64,000 nucleotides of DNA, taken from assembly GCA_022453515.1 (NCBI GenBank), contig JAJNNY010000013.1, forward strand, positions 248,001 through 312,000, given 5' to 3'. Shown in pieces: positions 35,354 to 46,310 of this stretch; within the stretch, counting starts at the first letter, position 1, and every line of letters starts with the position of its first letter. This DNA comes from Astrocystis sublimbata. Its lineage: Eukaryota; Ascomycota; Sordariomycetes; Xylariales; Xylariaceae. Below the pieces are notes generated by a model. It made no database searches, had not been told where the DNA came from, and was given only the letters and a program-made list of their open reading frames with translations. Both the position numbers and the translations under genes were made by a program.

Positions 35354-37588
35354 TTACAAAACGAATAGATAAGGCTGGTCAAAGCACTCATCCCACCCAG
35401 TCTTCCCCGAACGCCAAAACTCCAGCATCAGTTTGCGAGCAAGCAGCGGCGTCGAGCATCCTATGTCCTTAACAGAGTCGCTCATCAGATCGGTGATGAA
35501 AGCGCGCTCAAAGGTGGTGCCATGTACAGCGGCAGCCCCGGCAACCACCAGGGGCCAGAAGAGGCAGTTCTTGAAATTGGTGTACTTGAAGCCTTGCTTG
35601 AGGTCCAAGAGCAATCGGTCTAGGATGCATCGGAATTAGTCTTTTATGATTGAAGGCTTAGAAATAATCTGTGTTTAAAGAGATCTTGTGTATATTCGGC
35701 GTCGCATGTGCTCGTCAAGATGAATCACAATTCCCATACATGCTCGACAGGAATGCAATCGACTTTAGTAAGAACATACCGTAGTGCGACCTTCGAATCC
35801 GCAGGAGTCTGATGCTCTCTCGCGGTAGTAAAAGTAGATACTGAAGCGACAGAATACAAAATAGCACCGCAGCCGATTGGTGTACCCGCGCAACAAGGAG
35901 CCAGTGATCGCGCGTGTCGGGAAAGCCGTTCGTCTCGGCCCATGACTGCGGCGAGAAATCGAGTATACTGTGAAGGAGTTCCTGTGCGGTGTTGGAAGAT
36001 GGCAGATGATCATCGCGATTCGCAGTGGGTGGCAGTGATGATGACAAAGAGCTGTTGGACGTATCTGAAACGGCTATGCCGCTTGTTGCGAGTGCACGTA
36101 GATGGTTAATTTGGATTATAGTGACATATAGGGAGGATGGGCATATCGAGCCGATATATATATCTGGCGGTTTACTGCCCCAAACTCTTTTCATGAAATC
36201 AAGGTTCTCGGGGTGAGAGAGCTCTGTTAGTTGGTCGTGGCTGGGACTCGTCGTGTTGCCGAAAACCTCGCACCTTTCGCGCATCAAATTGTCAGCAAAT
36301 ACCCCACAAAAAGACTTCCATCAGTTGCTATGAACCGAGTTGGGCTGAGGTTATGGGCTCACATTACTGTTGTTTGTATAAAATTACTCATGTGTGAACG
36401 CTCATTCCATATCTTCTCCATGCCGCCACGTAGACGTGCCATCTTCATTAGTCCGTTGTAGTGGAACCGCCAGCGACCACACGGCTGCATCATCTGCTAA
36501 AAGAACAGTACTGATATTAGCATCTCGCATCAAAGACAGGGCTTAATATAGACAAGACTCACACCGGCAAGCAGGAGCATCAAGACGCCGGTCATGGTCG
36601 CGTCATTCGAACGAGTGGTTGCCTCAGCGATATCCTCATTCAGAGAGCGAATCGACTGGCACATCCAAAAGGTATATGCGGATCTCGCCTGCAGGCGCAC
36701 ATCCCTCCCAGTGTCTCGTGGGAGCTTGTTTACTTGGTGGATGATTGCGAATATGACGAAGAGGCTCCTGAGAGTAGGCGGTAGCACCTGCACGGTGCTG
36801 GTCGGAGGTAGCTGGAACTTGGACTCTCCATGCAATAGTTTGTGTGGCGAGCATCGTGCGTACATCTCAATATTGTCTGGTCGTAGTCCGCCCTGGTCAG
36901 CAGCTGGGGAGAAATCGAGGGTACCAAGCCAACTTGCAGTCATACGACGCCTGAACACCGGCGAAGTTCTCGCATGCAACGTTGTGCCGTATGAATGAGT
37001 TGATGATGTCGGGTCGCATATTAGGGAGGAGTGACAGGGCATCGAAAGCACTTTGCAATTTGTCATTGTCGCCAAGGTCTCGGCTCATCGAAGTGGTTTG
37101 ATGCATCGCCGCCCTGACACTGATGGCATTGGCATTGGCATCGGCTTTGGACTCATCTGGCGCGTTCTTCGGGGCGCGAACGGAGCCTCGAGCGCCGCCG
37201 GCTCTCCCTCGTCTCCGGCCGCGCGCCGTGACCCGTCCCGGCTTAACCCACCGCAGCGGCTGCTGCTCGCCATAGCCGGGACACTGTGACATTTGGAGTC
37301 AGTCATCGCCATCGTGGGAAGAGTGAGGAGAGAAAGCTTTAGAAAAGCATTGGCACTTCTCGACATTGTATTGTCACGGGGAGGGATGCCCGTGTTTTAT
37401 GAGTTTGCTCAAGGTTATATATAATTCCAAAAAACCCTTACAACAATCCCGTTTGTGCGGCACCGATTGCAAATGGGCCGCGTGGAGTCGCAGACGAGTC
37501 GGCGTCGCTGACATTCCCAACAATGCTGCCGAGCAGGCTCGCGGCCCGGGGCCGGCGTTGCCTGGGTCTGTTCCGTTAATTGCGTCAT
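35354..37588 (-). CDS. Zn2Cys6 transcription factor with fungal regulatory domain (DUF3468 type)
   Basis: Proposed exons: 37442-37588, 36959-37283, 36563-36903, 36363-36496, 35780-36273 and 35354-35619, closing to 568 residues. The binuclear zinc cluster spans the first intron: CWECQRRRLVC, DSTRPIC, NRC, RTNGIVC, with canonical C-x2-C-x6-C-x6-C-x2-C-x6-C spacing. A basic linker follows (GRVTARGRRRGRAGG). The regulatory domain includes MLLLAGQMMQPCGRWRFHYN, ARLRGGMEKIW, MCEVFGNTTSPSHDQL and FKNCLFWPLVVAGAAAV, the usual C-terminal pattern of this family. It should be a nuclear DNA-binding regulator of unknown targets. The second intron (36904-36958, GTGTTC donor) is a frame-repair guess and the least certain part. 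Confidence 0.82.
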
Positions 37589-38387
37589 CCAAGACCTGAT
37601 CTTATCATAGTCAATCAACCATATGTATTGAGCCGTACGATCTGACTCCGTGAGAGAAAGGGAGTGATATCCAACAGTGGTGCCCTGGCCACTTTCGAAT
37701 CTGGTATCATGGAGAAGCACTGTCCCGTCTCGGGGATGGGTCTATTTAAACTTGATATACGGAATCGGTGACTCTCGATCTCGATGTTGCAGTCCTGGGG
37801 GAATATCACTGTAGATGTTGTTTTATGAGGCGCAGCAGCGCAGGCCTATGCACCTACTGTATTGGGGCTTTCTACTTCGGACGTCATACCCTAGGGGCCT
37901 AGGTACAGTAAGTAGCTGCCGGAGACTCCACTCGCGAATCTGCCCCCAATCCGCCATCACCGCGCCAACGCAGACCCCTATTTATCCTACTGATTTAGGC
38001 CTATTTCTATTTTTGACTTTCTATCTTATAACTCTGTAATAACGTATGGACTGCTATTGAGTTGAAATAATTGTTCAAACTTGATACAAACTGCATATGG
38101 TAGGTAAACTATGATAGATCTATTCAAAACGGGTTTTAATTCTACATGGGAGCGTGAAGATACTCAGTGCCCTAGACTCATTTGACCCAGGAGTCGTCAA
38201 CCCCTGTCACAACATGAACCAGTGTTGGGAAGCAAAGAGCAAACTGTAATCGTTTTGTTATTATCTATAAAGTAGTCTGCTCGTACTGTTAAACTTGAAG
38301 GAATCGACAAATTAGCGTAGCACCGCAATTCATATTGAGAAAACGTCTAGAAAACCATCATGTTCGGTTTACGAAAGACAAAGACAA
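37589..38387. other. Upstream region of the Zn2Cys6 gene
   Basis: About 0.8 kb, AT-rich toward 38000-38390. It should contain the regulator's promoter and the 3' flank of the amidoligase-family gene. No further gene is seen. Confidence 0.5.
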
Positions 38388-39788
38388 TCAATAGAAAGTA
38401 TCAATCTGTTTTGGGTCGTTGATCAACCCTTGGGGCACGAGCTCACCACGGAATCGAGCGACCGGCATCTGTAGCACCCTCGCCTCGGATTCCAAGCCTA
38501 GTTCACCTAGAAGGTCAAAAACGTCATACCAGCTTCCGTGAGTTTCCGCCAATGCGCAGTCCAGCACCACACCCCAGAGCTCCTCGATGCTAAGCTCAGC
38601 TGCGACTTCGCAGAGGCGCACCACGACTTTACCAAATGCAACAACCTCGTCGCTCTCCATCGTCGAGGCCATCTGTCTGAATTCTACCGTGCGCTTATGT
38701 TGGAAGTAAGTTTCGTACTCTTCGCCGCTCTTGATCATCCTCTTGTAGTGACAAGCGAGGTACGATCGAAAGTTGTAACACGGACGGTCGGTCATCTCAG
38801 GGGTAATCCTCATCAGCTCCGCAACTGTCGGGGCGTTAGTGCATCGGAGTATCTCTCTCACCGCAAATGCAATCTCGGCCGGACGTGGGTTCTCGTCGGG
38901 CATATCATCGTAAATGTAGCCCGAAGTCCTGAAAGCCTGCTCGAAAAACTCGTTCAACTCGTATCCTGTCAACTGTCCGCGCCGAAATGCCACGGACAGA
39001 GTAGCCGTGCGCCTGCGTACTTCTCGCGCTACAGGCTCGGGCCTGGCCTTGCTGGAACAGCTTGGGAACTCGGGCTCCCCCTCCGTGTACTCGGCGCCTA
39101 TCTCACGGGCGGCTCGTACAGCGGGCCGGCCGTGTGCGATTCGGGAATACAGCCTGTTGCTCATGCAATGCTCGTTTTCCTTTCGATGCTCGGGGTGCAG
39201 TTGGACCAGAAGGGGGTCGGCTGCGACCAGCAACGCGGCCATCCGCCGAAGCTTTTCGAACGGTATATAGTCTTTGCCGTTGCCGTAGTGGAAATGCATA
39301 CCAGCTGATCGGGGAGTCATTATCCAGTATTCCTGTTTGAAGGCATCAACGACGGCTCGGATTTCTGCCCACGACTCAGGTTGGTCCCATAGGGCGGGGG
39401 AGGTGATTTCGACTGCAAACCAAAAATAAAGGTCTACGTATTGCTCTTGTGGCTCCTTGAAATTGATACTCACAGATGGGTCAGTCCCGAATTCCCAATC
39501 GCTAAAAAACCGCAGGTGCAACTTGTCGGGGTCTGCTAAAGTTTCTTCCTGTGAGCTGACTACCCGAGCCCCCCGATTCTTCGCCACAGCCTTCCTTATT
39601 GTTTCTTGGCCTCTCTTAAAGATATAACCCCGAGATGCAACTCCTCTTTTCAAAACGTTTGGTGGTAATAGGATCGGAGCGCCGGGCGCGTCTTCAAATT
39701 GGGCGGGCGCGTCTAGCTGTTGATGGCAGTCTGCGACGGCAACGAGGAACTCAAGCTCTACTCCAAAACTTGACCTACTAGTCGCCAT
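38388..39788 (-). CDS. Putative amidoligase (COOH-NH2 ligase fold)
   Basis: A single exon of 466 residues. The protein opens with FGVELEFLVAV (8-18), the metal/ATP-binding beginning typical of the amidoligase_2 family, which shares the glutamine synthetase/GCS fold. Further family-like elements are SDWEFGTDPSV (96-106), VEITSP (126-131), the histidine motif GMHFHYGNG (163-171) and the late TVEFRQM motif, followed by ESDEVVAFGKVVVRLCE. All expected acidic and His positions seem present, so it is probably active. Such enzymes join a carboxyl group to an amine using ATP; the fungal substrates are unknown. It has no signal peptide. Neighbours on the same strand are a Zn2Cys6 regulator and a small Tyr/Cys-rich protein. 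Confidence 0.85.
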   Translation of the reverse strand: MATSRSSFGVELEFLVAVADCHQQLDAPAQFEDAPGAPILLPPNVLKRGVASRGYIFKRGQETIRKAVAKNRGARVVSSQEETLADPDKLHLRFFSDWEFGTDPSVSINFKEPQEQYVDLYFWFAVEITSPALWDQPESWAEIRAVVDAFKQEYWIMTPRSAGMHFHYGNGKDYIPFEKLRRMAALLVAADPLLVQLHPEHRKENEHCMSNRLYSRIAHGRPAVRAAREIGAEYTEGEPEFPSCSSKARPEPVAREVRRRTATLSVAFRRGQLTGYELNEFFEQAFRTSGYIYDDMPDENPRPAEIAFAVREILRCTNAPTVAELMRITPEMTDRPCYNFRSYLACHYKRMIKSGEEYETYFQHKRTVEFRQMASTMESDEVVAFGKVVVRLCEVAAELSIEELWGVVLDCALAETHGSWYDVFDLLGELGLESEARVLQMPVARFRGELVPQGLINDPKQIDTFY

Positions 39789-40902
39789 TTTGTCAGTCTC
39801 TTTGGTAGACCCCGTGGTTAACGCTTGACGTGTCTGACACGTTCGATCTCAGTCTTCTAGCTGTGCAAAATCTCGTCAGCATCAAAGATGCTGCTGTTGG
39901 GATAAATCCGAAATGTCCGTTGCTCTTTCAGTCACACGATTTGAAGATCTAGGAGTCTGACGGCGTTATGTGAAGAAAGCTGAAATATTGAAGCGTTCCG
40001 GTTCTTGTATAACTAGGATGAGTCTCGGTTAGCATCTCTTTTTATCTCTCGTCGTTCTTGTTCACCAACAAGGAGATTGTCGGAAGCGACTCTCATTGTC
40101 TATACGAACAATCCTTTCATGAGTATCCTGTGCGAGCCTGGCCATATGTTCACACAAAGGAATGGCACGGGTGATTGAAGACGGTATCCTTATGACAGTT
40201 CTTCTCTGATGAATAGCAATTAACACACTAGGTTCCAAGCCCACAGTAGTAATATCATCGTTACTACCTGAGTTGGTGTATTCCAGTTCCAGCTGACCGT
40301 GACAAAGCCTTGATTGTGTACTCGATGACTAATAAATAGGCCGACGATATTGGTTATAACCCCCTGAGTATCAACTTAGGTACTCAGTGAGTAAGTACTC
40401 ATTAGCTGTATGGCGTTCGACTATCTGTAAGCCCTGGGCTTTGAACTGGACTACCGCCATGTGCTATAGCATAGTTTCTGGGCAGCGACCCTGATAGGAC
40501 TGGATAAGTAGTAATAGTCAGATCTATTATATGCTTATGCCAAATCAATATCAATAGTCTCATGTGGAGTTATGCAACGTCAATGGAAGAATAACAAGCT
40601 GGCTAGTGGGTGATTGTGAAGTTGTATGGTCATCACATTAGAAGCAACATGCTGAGAGTAATCATAGCAAACAAGGTATAGACATCATGCGGCAACGTGT
40701 CCGTTTTGGCCCCCCGACATTACCACCACGTCACCAAAGCTGCAAATGCCGCTTATTCTCACCGCGTACACCTTCTCTGGTTGGGGGCGCAAATTTTCTT
40801 ATCGCATCAGAGCCTCGCCTGTCATCCGTAACACACACATTTGCATTACGCCCCATACCCATACCCATGGCCTACTCTTCGTCTCCTGACGCAAGAATAC
40901 AC
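39789..40902. other. Upstream region of the amidoligase gene
   Basis: About 1.1 kb of AT-rich DNA with no supportable gene. It separates the amidoligase start from the 3' end of the next minus-strand gene. Confidence 0.5.
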
Positions 40903-41265
40903 CTATCTCCACGTGATCGACCTTCTTTCGGGGTAGTCAAGGTACCTCCGATCGTTCCAGGTGATGGTCTCATGGCGACGAGGCCGATACATCCGGTAGG
41001 TCGCGCACCCGGAGCAGTATCCGTCGTAGTAGCGTTCGCGGCGCCGGAAGCAGCCCCGGCATTCGGGGTAGTAATAGTGGGACTTGCCTTTGCGGCTCTC
41101 GATGTACATCGTCGTATCGGGCGAGTTGTAGATGAATGTGTTGGACCTGATGTTCTTGCCGCTGCGACTAGAATAATAGTGGTCGTCGATAATGAGGGGC
41201 CCGTTGTGGACGATGTGTAGCGATGGCCGATAGCCATAGTAACGGTCGTAGTAGTAGGAAGGCAT
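40903..41265 (-). CDS. Small Tyr-, Arg- and Cys-rich protein
   Basis: A single exon of 120 residues from the ATG at 41265. The frame upstream is open but has no ATG. The start PSYYYDRYYGYRP and the centre HYYYPECRGCFRRRERYYDG, followed by YCSGCATY, give two CxxC pairs that could hold one zinc ion. The C-terminus is basic (RRYLDYPERR). There is no signal peptide. I do not recognise the family. Composition is extreme: about one residue in five is Tyr. Its neighbour on the same strand is the amidoligase gene, about 1.1 kb away. The absence of splice sites and the biased composition leave some doubt about whether it is a gene. Confidence 0.5.
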   Translation of the reverse strand: MPSYYYDRYYGYRPSLHIVHNGPLIIDDHYYSSRSGKNIRSNTFIYNSPDTTMYIESRKGKSHYYYPECRGCFRRRERYYDGYCSGCATYRMYRPRRHETITWNDRRYLDYPERRSITWR

Positions 41266-43209
41266 GACGATGGGCAAATGGATGAATGAGCAGATGGTAA
41301 TCAATAACTTGGAATGTAGCGGCGGGCCGAGCAAGATCAAACTTGAACAGATGATAGTATTTGTAACAATGTGCTTTCTCTTGTCACTCTCGAGTTATTG
41401 TATGTAGTATTGAATCGGTACTGGGTATAAGTCGAGTTGTCCACGATATTTGGTGTGTTGTTTATTCTCTCAGGTGTATTGCAGCAGGTTCAAGAGTAGG
41501 GAGAAGTGTTCAGCAGATGGAGCAGATGGAACAGAAGAAGATCGGGCGTGTGCTGCATCTCCCCTTCCGCGCGACGACCCTATATACGTGGCCAGTATCA
41601 GCTGCAAAACAATAGCTGTGGTCAGCTACATGCATGCGGCGTTCATGCTAGTGCTAAGTTCATGGTGTGTAACCCACGCCGTACAATATTGCCCAACAGC
41701 GCACTACAGTCGGGCGAAGAAAAGTAGAAAGGCCACTTTTCATGGTCTTCTACAGTGATTATGACCAACGACTGACTCGCCGACACCTAGAGTGATTCTG
41801 AGCAGAATCGCTTCAGAGCTCGTCTTCCTAGCGATGGCGCAAAAAGCTTCGTGACTGTTCGGTATGGCGATGGACAGTTTGACAAGGCTCGACCAACGTA
41901 GCACGTCTTATGCTTCATGCTGCGCCTTCTTTTCGGTCGACACGTGGTCGCGGACTCTATCCTCTGACCTCCAAACCTATATTTGGTCGCCCGGCTGCAG
42001 CCTGCTTGGTCGTTGTTGGCCTCCCTTGGTCTGCCGCCGGGCCGACTAGCGGTCTACACCATTTTCAGTCAGCAGTTCGCCATTTTGAGCCCATTATCAC
42101 ACGTCCTCTAACCATTTTGGAGGTTTCTGATTTAATGCAGACGCAGCGTAACCAACTATGATACAACAGAGCTGCCGTGGGTTTCGGTGCTCGATGGTTT
42201 GGGTCGTGTCCATTCAGGCATATGAAGAATACCTGTAGAACCCGGGTACATGTGATCTCAGTCTCAACGCGTTGATATCGAACTTAGCATATGCAATGTG
42301 CTTTCAGGCTGACACGTCAGTGTTGACGTTTGGGGGCTGAATTACGAGCGTCATCTGGAAGCATGACAAGGACGCAAAAAGTCGCGCTATATTGTACCAC
42401 TGCAGCAATGAGTTAGTTTAAAGCCCTTGGAGCCTGGCTTGCGGCTGTGTCCCACGGCCTTACTTTTGATCACGCCGAAAGAGGGTATATTACTTACCTG
42501 CGCCGCTCCTGGTAATCAGACGATTCCCGATTCCCGAGATGGTGGGAAGTGCAAGCGAGCAAGGCTGCCTCAGGGTGTAGGAACTTGGGTGGCCTGGGGA
42601 GAAGACATGACCATTCTCATGCGCACACGAAGATATCACCGGTTTGAGGCAGATGGTACTGTCGCATAGTGTTTGTCATTACCTACAGACTCAGAAGCCT
42701 GAGGTTTGCACTTGTGGCGTAGCCAACATGCAATTTTGAGACTGTTATTTGAAGTTGAAAATCACTGCCAGCTTGACTCACGCACTCTGACTACATTGCT
42801 ATGCACCTTGTAGATAAGTAGATATACACACAACTGAGTTTGCCTCTTATTCAATCGTATAGACGGAGGTGAATTGGGTGTGGGTGGTATTGACGCTACC
42901 CAAAAGCGGGATGTAGATGGAAGGACTTTGGGAATCTGGGAACCTGGTCGATCTGGTAGTAACCGCGAGAGTTAATCCAATACACTGTGCCTCTTGCTTG
43001 CCTGCCCACCAGGCACTGTAACTAATCGCATGTTTAGTACAGTCATCTAAGATGATTCAACACTGTACTGACAGGCGGGTCCTCCATACTGTACCGCAAA
43101 ATGGTGGTTCGTTCGGCTTATGCCATCGTCATCCATACCTCACGGCTGTCTGTGTCAACGAAGTTTATCGCAAAACAGCCGGTAATATGCCGCGAATAAC
43201 AGCATTTCC
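41266..43209. other. Intergenic region between divergent small genes
   Basis: About 1.9 kb without a supportable gene. Short open frames at 41450-41758, 41864-42161 and 42427-42669 have no conserved pattern and no partner exons. Confidence 0.5.
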
Positions 43210-43506
43210 ATGTTACGAGTATACATCCCGAAGCCTCACATGCTGCTTCAGAAAAACCACTTTTCACAATCACTCCCCAAAGCTCCAAGCTCAGGAAAGC
43301 AGCAAGAAGCCTCCACTTCGCCAAAATCAACAGATCCGCAATCTCAGGGCGAGAAGAGAAAGACTCAAGCGCAGCTCGACGAGGAGCTGCGGCTGAAAAT
43401 GTCCGGGATAGCAGGTGATGGCGGCGCCGCGGGCGTCGAGTACGAGGACGGACAGCCAGTCGCCATGAAGCGCAGTGTTAAAAACAATATGTTTCGGTAC
43501 ATATAA
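43210..43506 (+). CDS. Small conserved-type protein, possibly mitochondrial
   Basis: A single exon of 98 residues. The N-terminal 35 residues are basic without acids (MLRVYIPKPHMLLQKNHF), as in a mitochondrial presequence. A polar linker follows, then a compact C-terminal segment: QLDEELRLKMSGIAGDGGAAGVEYEDGQPVAMKRSVKNNMFRYI in outline, with GDGGAAG and MKRSVKNNMF as the striking parts. I recall small fungal proteins with this GDGGAAG-to-NMFR ending, but their function is unknown to me. The gene converges with FEN1, whose stop lies 480 bp away. The short length and uncertain start lower confidence. Confidence 0.65.
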   Translation: MLRVYIPKPHMLLQKNHFSQSLPKAPSSGKQQEASTSPKSTDPQSQGEKRKTQAQLDEELRLKMSGIAGDGGAAGVEYEDGQPVAMKRSVKNNMFRYI

Positions 43507-43985
43507 TGTATTTTGATATGCGCTTATTCGAGATGCAATACTTCTCAAAATGATCATCACGAAAGGATTCACGACGATGCGGTCGACTTTGCTTGTTGTG
43601 TATGCCTAGGCCTCATCGCAGTTAAATCTTAGTATCTACTCGATGTGCAACCCAAGTAAAACTTATAGTGGCGATAAGGACATGAGGTCCAACTATTCCT
43701 GTGTGCATGGGGTAACAAGGCACCCGTCTTTCGTTTTCGATAACTTGTCATAAACAACAAGTATGACCGGCCTCAGTAGTATAGCCACGCCATGTAGCCA
43801 CCGTCAACAGCAAATGTGTTGAATAATATTCCGCCCGTACTCTTCATAGTTTTGGTATCACCACCATGTTCAAATCAAAACGCCAGTATCACTGCTAGTC
43901 ATAACGCCATAAAGAACACCGAACCCTGAGGCTTGCACTGCCGGGTGGTGTGGACCTCCTGCAACACCACAATGTTGATTAGGGA
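43507..43985. other. Spacer between converging genes
   Basis: About 480 bp of 3' flanks; nothing else is seen. Confidence 0.5.
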
Positions 43986-45370
43986 TCAAGCCGTTCCCCT
44001 TGGGCGGCCTTTGGACTTTGCTTTCTCCTTCTTCTCCTCCTTTGCCTTCTTCTTCTTCGCCTCGTTCTGTTCCTCGTGTTTCCGCTTCAACGCCTTCTTC
44101 TCATCCTCGGTCTTTGGGACAGGCTTAAAGAAGCCCTCGAGGCGCGCCTGTTGCGAGCTCTTGTTCGCCTTCTCCAGCCTCGATGCGCCCGAGCGGACAC
44201 GGTCCTCGCTGAAACCCTTATCTGTGCACAGGAACTTAACCAGGCCCTCGATGTCGGGCTTCTCCCACTTGAAGTCACAAAGCGGATCGTCGGCTTTTCG
44301 CACGTCGGGGTCGAAGAACAGCGCTCGCGCGTCGACAAAAGGCCAATCGTCGGGAACCGTGTACTTTTGCTTGGGGTCATTCTGCATGTACTCCACGACC
44401 TTTTCCAGCGTTCCGTGTTCGCGTATTAACTTGAGGGCGGTGGTGGGGCCGACTTTAGGGATGGGGTCGAGGTAATCGCATCCAAGCAAGATGCAGAGAT
44501 CGACGAACTGTCTGCGTCAGCAAAGCTCGCAAGAGATGGCGGATATATCTGTGACCTACCTGTTTGCGCTCCATCTGCATTCCCTCGAGGACTAGGTCGA
44601 CCGAGATCTCCTGGATTGGCTCCTTCCGCTGCTCGCTAAATGTCAAGTGGCGCAGGAGGACAGGGCTGTCGAAGCAGAGGGTGTCCATGTCCTCGCTGGC
44701 GGCAGCGTAGACCTTGCCGGCTCTGGCGAGTACGGCACATTGCGCCTCAGCCTCGGTGGGGGCGACAATGTAGGGTATGCCCATCAGCTTGAGCAGCTGT
44801 TGGCATTCGGTGTTGTGCTCCCTGGTGACTCGGACTGTGCGGCGCGAGAACTTCTCGACGTCTTCAGCGGTACCTGTCTCCTTGGCCTCCTGAAGGTCTT
44901 CGTTCGCTTCGGCCTTGCGCTGAAAGCGCTTGGCCAGCTCACCGGACTTGAGCTTTGGGGGGGCACCGTCGAAAACGTAGAGAGGCTTGATGCCGTTGTC
45001 GACCATGCGAAGGGTGCGGTAGAACATGCCCATAAGATGGGAGGTGGTGTCGCCCGACTCGTTCATCAATTGCTGGCCGTCGGATCGAACCGCGATAAGG
45101 AAACTGTAGATGCTCATGGATCTAAAGCGCTGCTGCGTCAGTGACCGGCTTGTATGTGCAACAACACAACAAAGGGACGAGAATGGCACGGCTCCCGAAA
45201 ACATACGCATCCTACAATCGTTGCTGTGATTAGCTCTGAATACCAGGAAAGGAGCGGCGTGTTCGACGTACAATGGCAACCTTACGACCGAAATGGTTCT
45301 TGATGTCACCTTCCTTGATCGCGGCGGGCGCCTCGTCCTTGATGACGGAGAAGAGGTTTTTGATACCCAT
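43986..45370 (-). CDS. RAD27: Flap endonuclease 1 (FEN1/Rad27)
   Basis: Four exons: 45272-45370, a 5-nt micro-exon 45207-45211, 44560-45121 and 43986-44507, closing exactly to 395 residues, the normal fungal FEN1 length. The enzyme removes 5' flaps during Okazaki-fragment maturation and base-excision repair. The start [15 protein letters not shown] is invariant in the family. Metal-binding acids are present: D34 (IDASMS), D86 (VFDG), the APTEAEAQC glutamates, the SEDMDT aspartates and D233 (LLGCDYLD). The PCNA-binding box QARLEGFF sits at 342-349, ahead of a Lys-rich tail. Skipping the micro-exon breaks the frame, so it is required for a functional product. Confidence 0.95.
45207..45211 (-). 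other. 5-nt micro-exon of FEN1
   Basis: On the minus strand the order is TTGTAG acceptor, then GATGC, then a GTATGT donor. Exon 1 ends in phase 0 after Ile33; GATGC supplies Asp34 and two bases of Ala35, and the next exon begins ATCC, giving IDASMS. Both splice pairs are good matches to fungal consensus, and no other reading restores the invariant Asp-Ala-Ser. Confidence 0.85.
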
Positions 45371-45978
45371 GGTAGAATGTGGAAGGTTGAGGTTTAGTAG
45401 GGGGAGGCCGTATTGGTGTGGGTAGCAACAACAATTGGTGGTATGGGTGCCCCCAAAGTAAGGTGCATCAGGGGTGGTGACAGGAGTGATGAATGGTAAG
45501 GGCAAAACAGAAGTTGAGGCGTGGGAGGCGCCGTGATCAGGTAGGCTAGGTAGTGATGTCACGACGCCAAACCATCAATTACTATGGCCAGGAGACGCGT
45601 AAAAGAGCTTGAAGCGGGTCTGGTGAGCGACGTGTTACGCGACTGGCTACTCAATGTAAGTACCCTATCTAAGGCTAGAATTGGCTTAGCTTAAGGGTGG
45701 CGCCTACAAAGCATTGCTAGACCGAGTAGACTTCAGTTTAGGTGATCCTAGGCTAGGCCCGTGCTAGAAGTGCCCCCCAGCATACCTTGCCCCTCGGCAC
45801 GTTCCAATTATTTCACCCAGATCTACCTACCTACCTGGTATTACGTTGCTCCGATAAGAGTCCGGTAGCTTCAGAAAGCCCAGAAAAGGGTTTGTGGCTT
45901 AGGCATGGGATAAGAGCTTCTTGGTGCCTACCTAGGTACTTATGTAACTGCCCAGCATCGATATGAGCTGTGTACCTA
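45371..45978. other. FEN1 upstream region
   Basis: About 0.6 kb holding the FEN1 promoter. It contains ACCTACCTACC and CTACCTAGGTAC motifs of the kind scattered through the window; no gene is seen. Confidence 0.5.
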
Positions 45979-46310
45979 TTACGTGGGGCAGCCTGCTAAG
46001 TTTGAGTTCCGTTGCAACACTGTTTGCGGTTGTGAACTTCGAGAGTGCGCGCTGCGTAATAACTGGTCTTTGAAAACTGCATTATGATTTTGATCCGAGG
46101 TGAATATGACTGCTCCTTTCAAATATGGATAGTCATCCCCAATCCTTTCAGGCAACAGCTCCCTGAAGCCACGGTTGCTGCGTACTGCATCCCTAGCAGC
46201 TTGGATAACCTTGGAAGGCATGACACGGCTCGCTACCTCCCAGAATGATGGAAGGGCATGCCTTCTTCTGTGGCTGTAAGCGACCTCCTTGGTAATCCCA
46301 AGGAAAGAGC
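45979..46310 (-). pseudogene. Possible gene fragment or relic
   Basis: An 80-codon frame (45979-46221, ATG-initiated) has protein-like composition: KVIQAARDAVRSNRGFRELL and IGDDYPYLKGAVIFTSDQNH. Just upstream, in a second frame (about 46233-46310), comes ELEKIALSLGLPRRSL, also coding-like, ended by a stop. The two parts could be exons of an unrecognised gene or the remains of one broken by a frameshift. I cannot name a family and cannot exclude chance. Confidence 0.25.

Noticed and set aside
38538..39308. 256-codon plus-strand frame opposite the amidoligase gene
   Set aside because: It lies entirely antisense to a clear family member and contains no motif of its own.
40903..41265. Tyr-rich protein as a RiPP precursor of the ustiloxin type
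   Set aside because: It has no signal peptide, no repeated core peptide and no series of dibasic processing sites, and no oxidase of the DUF3328 type lies nearby.
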